From Candidatus Moraniibacteriota bacterium (GTDB lineage Bacteria > Patescibacteria > Paceibacteria > Moranbacterales > UBA2206), in assembly GCA_030645735.1 (NCBI GenBank), contig JAUSNP010000003.1, positions 124,001 through 188,000 on the forward strand: a stretch of DNA of 64,000 nucleotides. The letters run 5' to 3'. Positions within the stretch are counted from its first letter, which is position 1, and each line of letters begins with the position of its first letter. This document shows, one piece after another, positions 39,717 through 47,131 of this stretch. A program made the translations under genes and the position numbers. Below the pieces are notes generated by a model. The model had not been told where the DNA came from. It ran no database searches and was given only the letters and a program-made list of their open reading frames with translations.

Positions 39717-40883
39717 TTATCCTAATAATTTTTCACTTTGCTTTACCAAATCATTGTAATAATTCATGTATGAGGTAGCTAGTGCTTGATTATTGATTTC
39801 TATAACAGTAGGAACAGTATCAAAAATCTGCAAAACCACGGCACCATCATCGTGGATATTTATATTAGCCAAGTTTTTGACATGGCTCGGGAGAATGTAA
39901 TATTCATTGATGTCTGGGCGTTCCCTAACAAGCCTTTTTTCCTTACTGCCGATTTCATACATCAGCATTCTATACTTGATATTTTTTCTTTTGCGAGTGT
40001 CATCAAACTCTTTATACTTATCTCCCATTGAACTAAACCAAGTATCGCCAACTCCACCTATGACAGTAACAACACTTTTTTCCGGTATTCTATTTATAAA
40101 AGCCATGTGATATGCCTGAAATTCTTCTTGGCCAGAATAAATTTTAACATCTAATGTTCCCAGGGAAGCACTCCTAATAAAACTACTTATGCGCTTATTT
40201 TCAGTTTCTAATAAAAACTCATAGGGCTTGCCCTGCTTGATGATCTTTCCTCCATCAAGAAAGCATACATTATCCGCACTCGACAAAGCAAAATCGATAT
40301 CATGAGCAACCATGATGATGCCAACTCCCTTCTCCTTGATTTTTACTAGATGGGATAAAATAATTTCAGCTTGTTCTACATCCAGCGAGGATGTTATTTC
40401 ATCCAGTAATAAGTAATCTGGCTTAAGAGCGAGCGCGCGTACTAATGCCCCGCGTTGTCTTTGTCCAAGGGAGACTTCATTTGGATATCGGTCTATAAAC
40501 TCCTTCATGTGAAACATTTTATACAATTCTTCAAGATAGGCCTTGTTTTCTTGCAATAACCCCTTTAGTTTCAATGGTAATTCAATATTTTCGCGTATGG
40601 TTAAATGGGGCCAAATAAATAGCTGTTGAAAGACCACGGAAATTTTTGGCCAAGGAGGTGTTATATTTGAATCATCCTCGGGAAAATTGTATGTTTTGTC
40701 ATCCAAAACAATACTGCCAGATTGTGGTAGTTCGAGCATAGACAATGCCTTCAAAAGAGTTGTTTTTCCACTTCCACTCGGTCCAATAATGGATGTGATC
40801 TTGCCTTGCTCCACTTCTACACTCACATCATCCAAGACAATTCGATTCTCGTATTTTTTTATTATGCCAGATGCTTTTAACAT
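39717..40883 (-). CDS. Amino-acid ABC transporter ATPase fused to a TrmB-like C-terminal domain
   Basis: A 388-residue protein. Residues 1-235 are a normal polar-amino-acid ABC ATPase: Walker A GPSGSGKTT (about 34-42), Q-loop VVFQQLF, signature SLGQRQRGALVRAL, Walker B YLLLDEITSSLD, switch His in MVAHDID. Residues about 240-388 are additional. They resemble the C-terminal effector half of the TrmB-like regulators at 43827 and 46329: IYSGQEEFQAYHMAFINRI against RFIETKEELRKFYMDIL, then TVIGGVGDTWF against RIIGNAHTWQ, and a similar end. The signature reads SLGQ rather than LSGGQ. First-order inference: ligand-sensing domain on the transport ATPase. Confidence 0.85.
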   Translation of the reverse strand: MLKASGIIKKYENRIVLDDVSVEVEQGKITSIIGPSGSGKTTLLKALSMLELPQSGSIVLDDKTYNFPEDDSNITPPWPKISVVFQQLFIWPHLTIRENIELPLKLKGLLQENKAYLEELYKMFHMKEFIDRYPNEVSLGQRQRGALVRALALKPDYLLLDEITSSLDVEQAEIILSHLVKIKEKGVGIIMVAHDIDFALSSADNVCFLDGGKIIKQGKPYEFLLETENKRISSFIRSASLGTLDVKIYSGQEEFQAYHMAFINRIPEKSVVTVIGGVGDTWFSSMGDKYKEFDDTRKRKNIKYRMLMYEIGSKEKRLVRERPDINEYYILPSHVKNLANINIHDDGAVVLQIFDTVPTVIEINNQALATSYMNYYNDLVKQSEKLLG

Positions 40884-40884
40884 A

Positions 40885-41541
40885 TTATTTTTCAGATAAA
40901 TTTCTGGTATATTTATTTTTTAAATAGTAGGCAAGCAAGTTTAAGGGTAAAGAAACAGCCACAAATAACAAAGCTAAGGCTGTGTATATTTCCACTGGTC
41001 TATATATTTGCGAATTTATCTGTTGTGATATTCTAAATATTTCCTCCACTGATATCAGGCTTCCAAACAAAGACATGTGCATAATGGAAACCTGCAAGGT
41101 AATTATCCCTGGTAAAACTTGTCTAAAGATTATAGGCAATTTAATTTTTAAAAATATATTTTTTTCTTCGATACCACAAACCCTTGCAGCTAATACATAT
41201 TGAAAAGGAAAATTTTCTAAGGCCTTTTTAATAAGCTCACCGGTAAGTACGATATTGATAGCTGAAAGCGCTACAATCGTTGTGATTAGTGGGTTTATGA
41301 CAACACTTAGTAGGGCTTGGGCTGGATAATGAAGCCAGAAAAGCAAGACTAGGACAGGAATACTTATCAATAAAAAAGAACTGGCTGATAATATTCTGGA
41401 GAAAGTTTTGCTTTTTTGTGCGAGATATCCAAAAATTATTCCACCTAAAACACCAATGGACCAGGCACTACTACAAATAATTAGTGTAGTGCCCAGTCCT
41501 CTTATGATGGCTATTCTATATTCAATCAGAATATTTAGCAT
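40885..41541 (-). CDS. Amino-acid ABC transporter permease
   Basis: A 218-residue membrane protein of the HisM/GlnP type with five to six helices and the EAA-type coupling loop ARVCGIEEKNIFLKIKLPIIFRQVLPG given here in parts: ARVCGIEEKNIFLKI and LPIIFRQVLPG (about residues 140-165). It forms the channel for amino-acid uptake. It is separated by a single base from the ATPase gene and by 17 bases from the binding-protein gene, so all three form one operon. Confidence 0.9.
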   Translation of the reverse strand: MLNILIEYRIAIIRGLGTTLIICSSAWSIGVLGGIIFGYLAQKSKTFSRILSASSFLLISIPVLVLLFWLHYPAQALLSVVINPLITTIVALSAINIVLTGELIKKALENFPFQYVLAARVCGIEEKNIFLKIKLPIIFRQVLPGIITLQVSIMHMSLFGSLISVEEIFRISQQINSQIYRPVEIYTALALLFVAVSLPLNLLAYYLKNKYTRNLSEK

Positions 41542-41558
41542 TATCTTTTAGATAATTA

Positions 41559-42431
41559 TTATTGAATAGAATATGGCGTAGCTACTGGATAGAATGAATT
41601 TCCGAATGTATCATACTTTTTAAGTAATTCATCGATAAATCCGCTGTTTATTTCTTCCTTCAAGACGGTGTCTAACATATTTTTGAAGCCAGTCTCATTG
41701 GAATTAAACATAATAGAATTTCCATCCACTCTAACAATTTTGTTTTCAACTATTTTGAATTTGGCATCAGGATTATTTTTCATGAAAGTGTTGGCAACAA
41801 ATGGATCTATGAACAAGACATCAGCTTTCTTGGTGGAAACATTCAGAAGAAGATCAGATTGTGCTGAAAGTTGAGGCAAGGCAACGACCTGAGCATCTGA
41901 GAATCTTTGCTTGGTCAAGTATTGAGCTGTTGTTCCATCAACAACAGTAACTTTGATGTCTTGTGAATTGATATCCTCCAACTTGTTCAATCTATTATCA
42001 TCTGCTCGGGCATAGGCATACATAACATTGTAGGTCACTGGTGTTGAGAAATCTGCTTTGAGCGCGCGGGCGCCATTTGCCCAGACAGGAGAACCAACCA
42101 TGTCATAGCGACCTTGATTCAATCCTTCGATCATTGTTCCCCAACCAACCTCTTCTGTCCATTCAATTTTTAAATTCAACTTTTTGCCAGCTTCTTCGAC
42201 AACATCATAGAACATACCACTCAATTGACCTGTGTTTGGGTCCTTAGCTAATTGTTGTGATGTAGTGGCTAGGTAGCCTACTCGTATTTTACCTGCGTTG
42301 ATTACGCGCTCTTTTAGTGTCTCTTGCTTTTGGGGTGTTGCATTTTTATTAGCAAAGAATTTTGCAGATGCAAAAGATACTAGAATAATAACAGCTAACA
42401 CTCCTACGATCTTATATATTTTCTGATTCAT
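41559..42431 (-). CDS. Amino-acid ABC transporter substrate-binding protein
   Basis: A 290-residue family 3 solute-binding protein. An N-terminal hydrophobic segment (IVGVLAVIILVSFASAKFF) lacks a lipobox and probably acts as membrane anchor. Typical motifs are GKIRVGYLATTS, LSGMFYDVVEEAGKKL, GLNQGRYDMVGSPV and KVTVVDGTTAQYL, matching polar amino-acid binders. It is the first gene of the transporter operon and is preceded by a strong promoter about 110 bases upstream. Confidence 0.9.
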   Translation of the reverse strand: MNQKIYKIVGVLAVIILVSFASAKFFANKNATPQKQETLKERVINAGKIRVGYLATTSQQLAKDPNTGQLSGMFYDVVEEAGKKLNLKIEWTEEVGWGTMIEGLNQGRYDMVGSPVWANGARALKADFSTPVTYNVMYAYARADDNRLNKLEDINSQDIKVTVVDGTTAQYLTKQRFSDAQVVALPQLSAQSDLLLNVSTKKADVLFIDPFVANTFMKNNPDAKFKIVENKIVRVDGNSIMFNSNETGFKNMLDTVLKEEINSGFIDELLKKYDTFGNSFYPVATPYSIQ

Positions 42432-42549
42432 ATTTTTTATAAATTGGATTAAGAATTTAATGGCTTGTTTGTTTGTGATAAATCGACCAATATTATCACC
42501 CTTCTACTTATGGGCAGTGTAATGTTAAAATTTTTCATTACAATAGATT

Positions 42550-42578
42550 AGTATACACCTAAATGGGCAATCAGTCAA
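42550..42578 (-). promoter_or_regulatory. Promoter of the amino-acid transporter operon
   Basis: TTGACT (42578-42573), 17-base spacer, TATACT (42555-42550) on the minus strand, start near 42543. Upstream of it lies a 91-bp tract (42574-42664) that is repeated with the same spacing at 43729-43819. Confidence 0.8.
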
Positions 42579-42649
42579 TAATGTTAATACAGTTAAATTC
42601 GATATATTGCCTGTATATAGCCATAATCTATGTATAAAATATATAGTGT

Positions 42650-42664
42650 TGTAAATAATTTACA
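42650..42664. promoter_or_regulatory. Candidate TrmB operator (copy 1)
   Basis: TGTAAATAATTTACA, a perfect 15-bp palindrome around a central A, embedded in ATATAGTGTTGTAAATAATT. An identical site lies at 43805-43819 in front of the TrmB-like gene. Here it is 71 bp upstream of the -35 box of the transporter promoter, a position that fits activation or looping. The remaining 42665-42850 stretch shows no gene. Confidence 0.65.
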
Positions 42665-42854
42665 TATAAAACATGTGATATAAACAGTCTTATTGTGTGT
42701 TTGGTGCTCGTACCCAGTCTTTAAATGCTGTGGGTAACTAATGCGTTACTATAGATATTATAACATTATTTGGTGGGATGTGTAAGCATTTTAGGTGGCA
42801 TGCACATACAATAACCAATTATATTAGCCGTGTATCAAAGTCAGTAAGGAAATA

Positions 42855-42886
42855 AAAACCCCAAACTGAATGTTTCCAGTTTGGGG
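42855..42886 (-). terminator. Terminator of the methyltransferase gene
   Basis: CCCCAAACTG/CAGTTTGGGG hairpin, followed by TTTTTATTTCC on the minus strand, 25 bases after the methyltransferase stop. A very similar hairpin is at 44968-45003. Confidence 0.85.
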
Positions 42887-42910
42887 ATCATGCTTTCACA
42901 GAAGGTCGGA

Positions 42911-43633
42911 TTATTTGTGGGCTATGAATCCCACATATAGGCAATCTTCCTCGAAGCCTTGCCAATAGTCCTGACCTAGCTTCTGTAGTCCAGCTTCTTC
43001 GACTTTCAGGCGTATCCATTCAACTCCTTGGAATCCACCGTCGATGGCAGTCTGCTCATAATCAGTTGTCGAAAAATCTGAATACTCAGCTGAACAGCTG
43101 ATTTGCTGGTCTTTATCTAAAAAATCGACCTGCATTTTACCACTCGCCAATCTTGTAAATCGACGATTGTACAGGATTTGTCCTAATCTTTTGAAATTAG
43201 GATTGACCAATATGCAAACAAATTTGCCATCATCTCTGAGTGCTTGGCAGGTTGATGCGAAAAACTGTGCCAGATGCTCTTTGTCTCGAGCATAATGCAG
43301 GACCAGAACCGAAACCGCTTTGTCGAATTTTTCGGTGGCTTCAAATTCACTGGGATCAGCTACTACATATTGAATGCCTAGCGAATCGTTTTTTTCTACT
43401 TTCTGTGCGTTGGCGATTTGCTCTGCAGAAACATCGTAGCCAGTGACCATGGCTCCTCTGTGCGCCAATTCCTGATCAAATAGACCGCTGCCACAGCCGA
43501 CATCCAAGACTGTCTTTTGTGAGATGTCTCCCAACAGACGCAGGGCAGATGGATACTGCACAAACTGTTTAACCGGATCGGTTTTGACTAGGTCCGTATA
43601 GCTTTGGCTGATTGAGTCATAAGATGCTTTCAT
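42911..43633 (-). CDS. SAM-dependent class I methyltransferase
   Basis: A 240-residue methyltransferase with motif I VLDVGCGSGLFDQEL (about 40-54), GYDVSAEQIANAQ and DPSEFEATEKFDKAVSV (motif II/III). It is of the UbiE/SmtA-like small-molecule type; the substrate is unknown. It is divergent from the TrmB-like gene, and its promoter lies in the duplicated control region shared with the amino-acid transporter, which suggests co-regulation and a possible link to amino-acid or methionine metabolism (inference). Confidence 0.88.
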   Translation of the reverse strand: MKASYDSISQSYTDLVKTDPVKQFVQYPSALRLLGDISQKTVLDVGCGSGLFDQELAHRGAMVTGYDVSAEQIANAQKVEKNDSLGIQYVVADPSEFEATEKFDKAVSVLVLHYARDKEHLAQFFASTCQALRDDGKFVCILVNPNFKRLGQILYNRRFTRLASGKMQVDFLDKDQQISCSAEYSDFSTTDYEQTAIDGGFQGVEWIRLKVEEAGLQKLGQDYWQGFEEDCLYVGFIAHK

Positions 43634-43704
43634 ATCTATTCTCCATATAATTGTTAAAGAAATAAAGTTCAGTTGTATTAGCTAGCTTTCTAGCATAACG
43701 AGTT

Positions 43705-43733
43705 ATTATACTCTTAAAAAGGCAGATAGTCAA
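43705..43733 (-). promoter_or_regulatory. Promoter of the methyltransferase gene
   Basis: TTGACT (43733-43728), 17-base spacer, TATAAT (43710-43705) on the minus strand. Same layout and distance to the palindrome as the transporter promoter. Confidence 0.8.
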
Positions 43734-43753
43734 TAAGATGAATACAGTAAAAG

Positions 43754-43782
43754 TTGACAAAGTACCTAATTAAAGCTAATAT
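43754..43782 (+). promoter_or_regulatory. Promoter of the TrmB-like gene
   Basis: TTGACA (43754-43759), 17-base spacer, TAATAT (43777-43782). It starts transcription about 16 bases before the palindrome at 43805, which would let a bound regulator block elongation. Confidence 0.8.
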
Positions 43783-43804
43783 TGGTATATTGAATATATA
43801 GTGT

Positions 43805-43819
43805 TGTAAATAATTTACA
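43805..43819. promoter_or_regulatory. Candidate TrmB operator (copy 2)
   Basis: TGTAAATAATTTACA, identical to 42650-42664, lying just downstream of the TrmB-like gene's own promoter and 7 bases before its ATG. This arrangement fits negative autoregulation. Confidence 0.7.
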
Positions 43820-43826
43820 CAAAAAT

Positions 43827-44546
43827 ATGAAGGAAAAACAAGCATTATTGGAGTTTGGGTTGTCAGAATCAGAGGCGCAGACCTATTTGACGCTGTTTCG
43901 TTTGGGCGGAGCTACGGCTTCAGTTTTGGCCAAGGAAACTGGTCTGCAAAGAACGACAGTCTATCCGATTCTCAAGTCGCTGGCTAAGAAAGGTTGCGTG
44001 TTGGTCTATTTCCGCAAGAATCAGCATCACTATTATGCCCAAAAGCCAGACAAGCTGGCGAGTCTGTTTGAAAAGAAGCTGGAATTTTTCAATAGCGTGG
44101 TGCCCTTGTTTGAATCGATGGACAGAAAGCAGGCGCAAGCAATCGGCGTGCGATTCATTGAAACAAAAGAGGAGTTGAGGAAATTCTATATGGACATTTT
44201 GGATGATCACAAAAGTTATCGCATCATTGGCAACGCACACACTTGGCAAAACATTGATCCGGAATTTTTTGAACAATATCGCGAGATGCGTGCAGACTTG
44301 AAAATCAAAACTCGATTGCTATTATCAGCTGATTCAAAACAAGACAATCCCACGGCCAAAGATTTGTTGCGTGAAGTTAGATTTTTGCCGGCCGAATATG
44401 AATTCAAAAGCACCATGAACATTTTCAATGACAAGGTCCTGATCATTAGTCCAGAAACATCCTCACTAGCTGTGGTCATTGCCGTGCCAGCGATGGTGGA
44501 TATTTTCAAATCAATGTTTGAGATTATTTGGAGTAATGAAAGTTAG
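43827..44546 (+). CDS. TrmB-like transcriptional regulator (first copy)
   Basis: A 239-residue protein. Residues 1-75 form a winged helix typical of TrmB (LLEFGLSESEAQTYLTLFR, TGLQRTTVYPILKSLAKKG). A helical linker follows, then a C-terminal effector-like domain (RFIETKEELRKFYMDIL, YRIIGNAHTWQ). TrmB proteins control sugar or related transport genes on ligand binding. Here the neighbours are an amino-acid transporter and a methyltransferase sharing its candidate operator, so it probably senses an amino acid or derivative (inference). Confidence 0.88.
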   Translation: MKEKQALLEFGLSESEAQTYLTLFRLGGATASVLAKETGLQRTTVYPILKSLAKKGCVLVYFRKNQHHYYAQKPDKLASLFEKKLEFFNSVVPLFESMDRKQAQAIGVRFIETKEELRKFYMDILDDHKSYRIIGNAHTWQNIDPEFFEQYREMRADLKIKTRLLLSADSKQDNPTAKDLLREVRFLPAEYEFKSTMNIFNDKVLIISPETSSLAVVIAVPAMVDIFKSMFEIIWSNES

Positions 44547-44601
44547 TCATCGGTCATTAAATATGTGTCATCAGTCAACAGTAATTAGTCATCAATAGAA
44601 A

Positions 44602-44949
44602 ATGGAATATTTAGAGTGGCTAAAAGAATTGGATCAGAAATCGCAGGGCAAGTATGTTGAGATTACTTGTCCTTTTTTTGAGGATGGGGCGTGCGCAATT
44701 TATGCTAAGCGATTTGCATGCTGTCGAAATTTTCCGCAGAGCACGGGATATTGTTCGCGTGACTTGGATTGCAAAATCATTCAAAACAAAATTGAAAACA
44801 ATTCTCCAGCTTCGAGCGCGACATGTCGCGCCTGTCAAAAATCATGTTGTGAAAAAATTCTGGTGCCAGTGGGAGTTGAAATCACCAAAGAGTTCATTGA
44901 AAAATGGATGAACATTCCTTGTGAGGATTGTCGCAAGTTTTTCAAATAA
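44602..44949 (+). CDS. Cysteine-cluster protein, YkgJ-like
   Basis: A 115-residue soluble protein with twelve or more cysteines: ITCPFFEDGACAIYAKRFACCRNFP split here as CPFFEDGACAIYAKRF and ACCRNFP, then YCSRDLDC, TCRACQKSCC and IPCEDC. The CPF...CxIYxxRPxxCRxxP-like order resembles YkgJ-family proteins that bind zinc or an iron-sulfur cluster, although the Pro after Arg is Phe here. It follows the TrmB-like gene by 55 bp (TCATCGGTCAT repeats in between) and ends at a terminator. Function unknown. Confidence 0.7.
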   Translation: MEYLEWLKELDQKSQGKYVEITCPFFEDGACAIYAKRFACCRNFPQSTGYCSRDLDCKIIQNKIENNSPASSATCRACQKSCCEKILVPVGVEITKEFIEKWMNIPCEDCRKFFK

Positions 44950-44967
44950 TAATTTTTGGTAAAATAA

Positions 44968-45003
44968 AAAGCCCCAAACTGAATGTTGTCAGTTCGGGGC
45001 TTT
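44968..45003. terminator. Bidirectional terminator
   Basis: GCCCCAAACTGA pairs with TCAGTTCGGGGC with one mismatch, T-rich on both sides. Its stem and loop (CCCCAAACTGAATGTT) match the terminator at 42855, suggesting both come from one duplication. Confidence 0.82.
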
Positions 45004-45010
45004 GGCTTTT

Positions 45011-45048
45011 GGCAAGAAAGTTAGAATCAACTTTCTTGCCAATGTTTA
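45011..45048. repeat. Shared downstream hairpin of the small-gene pair (copy 1)
   Basis: GGCAAGAAAGTT/AACTTTCTTGCC 12-bp hairpin, then CAATGTTTATCACCTCA leading into the gene end on the minus strand. The same unit is present at 45483-45529. Confidence 0.75.
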
Positions 45049-45369
45049 TCACCTCATTGCTAATCTTTTTTCAAGTAATGCCACAAATTTTTCAATGTCC
45101 TCATCGGACATTGGGTCGATGGCGATTCTAATAAACCCCTTTGTTAATGCGAGTTCACTATTCTTGATGGAATACTCGTATGAACCAACACGTTTCATCT
45201 CGGTGAGGACACTTGCCGTGATTGCATCGTATGCGTATTCGGTATGGAGAGAATGCCGCAGAAAGCTATCTCCCGCAATCACTTGGTAGTGATTTCTGGG
45301 CATATGGCTCCCATCAGAAGTGATATGCATAACTTTTCCAACAAGAATCTCAACTTTTTTAGTGGTCAT
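45049..45369 (-). CDS. Small hypothetical protein of a flank-sharing gene pair
   Basis: A 106-residue soluble protein starting MTTKKVEILVGKV, preceded by a good ribosome binding site (AAAGGAG, 7 bases before the ATG), which is rare in this window. No family recognised; it may be beta-rich first and helical at the end (DEDIEKFVALLEKRL). Its leader and its downstream hairpin closely resemble those of the neighbouring gene at 45530, although the two proteins are unrelated beyond MTT. Confidence 0.7.
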   Translation of the reverse strand: MTTKKVEILVGKVMHITSDGSHMPRNHYQVIAGDSFLRHSLHTEYAYDAITASVLTEMKRVGSYEYSIKNSELALTKGFIRIAIDPMSDEDIEKFVALLEKRLAMR

Positions 45370-45417
45370 GGTAATTCTCCTTTTGTAGGATTGTTGCCCG
45401 AGAGTGGGCTAAGTTTT

Positions 45418-45529
45418 GTGAGGTGATTGTAAAAGAACTTCTCCTATGAAACCACTAATCATTTAGTAATCTCAATGAGAGAGGCAAGAAAGTTAGATTC
45501 AACTTCCTTGCCAATGTTTATCACCTCAC
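45418..45529. repeat. Intergenic unit with TGAGGTGAT inverted ends and hairpin (copy 2)
   Basis: The segment between the two small genes begins TGAGGTGATTG and ends TATCACCTCA, inverted copies. It includes the GGCAAGAAAGTT/AACTTCCTTGCC hairpin (45483-45512) and the promoter-side leader of the left gene. With the matching tail at 45011-45048 it defines a repeating cassette layout. Confidence 0.65.
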
Positions 45530-45952
45530 TCAATCTTTCTTCAGGATTGCGGCTTTACGGTCAGGGCTGATGCTAAGGTTGAGCCAGCGAAAACCATAAT
45601 CCTGTTTGTCATCAATCCAGTTCCAGTAGAGATAACGAACATGTAGGGCTTTGTCTGGGCTACAATAAATCGTGCCCCAGAAATAAACTGCCTTGTGCTT
45701 CCATTCTTCCGGAATAAACTCTGGGTGTGCCAATAAGTAATCCAGAACACAAGCGTTGAGATTAGACTGACTTTCAAGTTCTTTGCGAATCTCATTGCCC
45801 ACGTCCATGCCATGCTTCTGGGCAGCTGACGTATATAATGAGATCTTTTCAATGTCCCACTGAAACTGTCCGCTCTTTTTGTGTTCCTCAATTTCCCAGC
45901 CTTTTGGGCAATAGGGAATGGCATCACAATCGATAATATTTGTAGTGGTCAT
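45530..45952 (-). CDS. Small conserved hypothetical protein (CDAIPYCPKGWE family)
   Basis: A 140-residue protein starting MTTTNIIDCDAIPYCPKGWE and containing FQWDIEKISLY, NACVLDYLLAHPEFIPEEWK and YFWGTIYCSPDKALHVRYLYWN, the latter split as YFWGTIY and HVRYLYWN. To my knowledge this Trp-rich family is widespread and multicopy in CPR genomes but has no assigned function. The start at 45952 is set by AAAGGAG 7 bases upstream; an earlier in-frame ATG has none. Leader and downstream hairpin match the gene at 45049. Confidence 0.78.
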   Translation of the reverse strand: MTTTNIIDCDAIPYCPKGWEIEEHKKSGQFQWDIEKISLYTSAAQKHGMDVGNEIRKELESQSNLNACVLDYLLAHPEFIPEEWKHKAVYFWGTIYCSPDKALHVRYLYWNWIDDKQDYGFRWLNLSISPDRKAAILKKD

Positions 45953-46150
45953 GGTTGTTCTCCTTTGCAGATGTTTGCTCAGTATTGAGCTGATTGTTTG
46001 TGAAGTGATTTTTAAAGTACTGGCTGTCATGACTCTTTTGCTGTTCTCATCATGACTACGCAGTATACCATCTTTTTGATGATTAGTCCATAGTTGATGA
46101 CTGAGGCTGGTTTTTGCTCAAATCTTCGATGTTGATATTTGGCTTATTGC

Positions 46151-46179
46151 TTGCATTATTTGGCAGATAGTGCTATAAT
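46151..46179 (+). promoter_or_regulatory. Promoter of the second TrmB-like gene
   Basis: TTGCAT (46151-46156), 17-base spacer, TATAAT (46174-46179), giving a leader of about 140 bases that contains two related palindromes. The rest of the 46031-46328 gap contains no gene. Confidence 0.7.
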
Positions 46180-46245
46180 AATGTTGTCGTCATATTTGAT
46201 GACAGTAAGTAGTGATAAGTAGGTTTTTAAGCATTTTGGCTAGGC

Positions 46246-46293
46246 AAAGGTTGAACCTTTGAGAAAGTCATGCCCGCTATAAGGTTCAACCTT
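46246..46293. promoter_or_regulatory. Pair of AAGGTT-N-AACCTT palindromes, candidate operators
   Basis: AAAGGTTGAACCTTT (46246-46260) and AAGGTTCAACCTT (46281-46293), centres 34 bp apart, about three helical turns, so two dimers could bind on one face. They lie in the leader of the second TrmB-like gene. They can also pair with each other in RNA. Confidence 0.65.
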
Positions 46294-46328
46294 GGAATAC
46301 TTGCAATGCTAAAAATTATTCAAAAAAT

Positions 46329-47066
46329 ATGCATTTAGATGAACTAATCAACGCGGGACTCTCAGAAAATGAGGCCAAAGTCTATTTGGCAGCTTTGGAA
46401 TTGGGCGAAACTAGTGTCTATCGTTTGGCCAAGAAATCAGGTGTGAAAAGAACTACCACCTATTTGGCGGTGGAGACTTTGAAAGAAAAAGGCCTGATGA
46501 GTGCCTATCAAAGCAATAGCGTCACAGTTTGCTATGCTGAAAACCCGAAAAAACTCACTTTGGTGCTGGAAGAAAAGAAAAAGGCTTTGGACAAGATCAT
46601 GCCCGAGCTGTTGGCGTTCAACAATTTGATTGATAAAAAGCCCAAGATCAAATATTTTGAAGGGCGAGATTCATACAAAGAGGTTTTTATGGATATATTG
46701 AAATATTCAAATAGTGAAACACTGATAACATTTAATGAGAACTTCTGGAATTTTGATGATTTCTTTGTGAGCTATTTTATTCCCAAGCGCAAAGAGAAAA
46801 AAATTTGGGCGCGAGCTCTTTTTCATGACAACGCTGTTTTTAGGGATCTCAAGAAAAGAGAGCAAGAACTTTTTTTGCAATGTAAACTTGTTCCAGGGGA
46901 TAAATTCAAAGTCGGGATAGAGATGATTATTTATGGGAATAATAAGGTGGGATTTGTTTCATATGAAGAGGAGATGGCTATCATTATCGAAAGCCAAAAA
47001 ATCCACGACACACAAAAAAGCTTCTTTGAAACAATTTGGGGATTGTTGCCGGAAAGTAGGGTTTAG
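46329..47066 (+). CDS. TrmB-like transcriptional regulator (second copy)
   Basis: A 245-residue protein with the TrmB winged helix (LINAGLSENEAKVYLAALE, SGVKRTTTYLAVETLKEKG) and a C-terminal domain (KYFEGRDSYKEVFMDIL, YGNNKVGFVSYEEEMAIIIE). It is a paralogue of the regulator at 43827 with clear differences in the recognition helix, consistent with a different operator. Target genes are not evident; the next gene downstream is separated by 65 bp of TCATCGGTCATC repeats. Confidence 0.87.
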   Translation: MHLDELINAGLSENEAKVYLAALELGETSVYRLAKKSGVKRTTTYLAVETLKEKGLMSAYQSNSVTVCYAENPKKLTLVLEEKKKALDKIMPELLAFNNLIDKKPKIKYFEGRDSYKEVFMDILKYSNSETLITFNENFWNFDDFFVSYFIPKRKEKKIWARALFHDNAVFRDLKKREQELFLQCKLVPGDKFKVGIEMIIYGNNKVGFVSYEEEMAIIIESQKIHDTQKSFFETIWGLLPESRV

Positions 47067-47131
47067 TCATCGGTCATCAGCAATCTGTCATCAAATGCGA
47101 GTGTGCTATAATGTAGATAAGAATTATCATT

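Noticed and set aside
45418..45529. Integron attC site between the small genes
   Set aside because: The flanks are inverted and cassette-like, but the GTTRRRY core sites and an integron integrase are missing; the XerC-like protein at 24565 is of the housekeeping type.
46031..46328. Riboswitch in the leader of the second TrmB-like gene
   Set aside because: The leader has only the two AAGGTT palindromes and no conserved aptamer-like core; protein operators explain it more simply.
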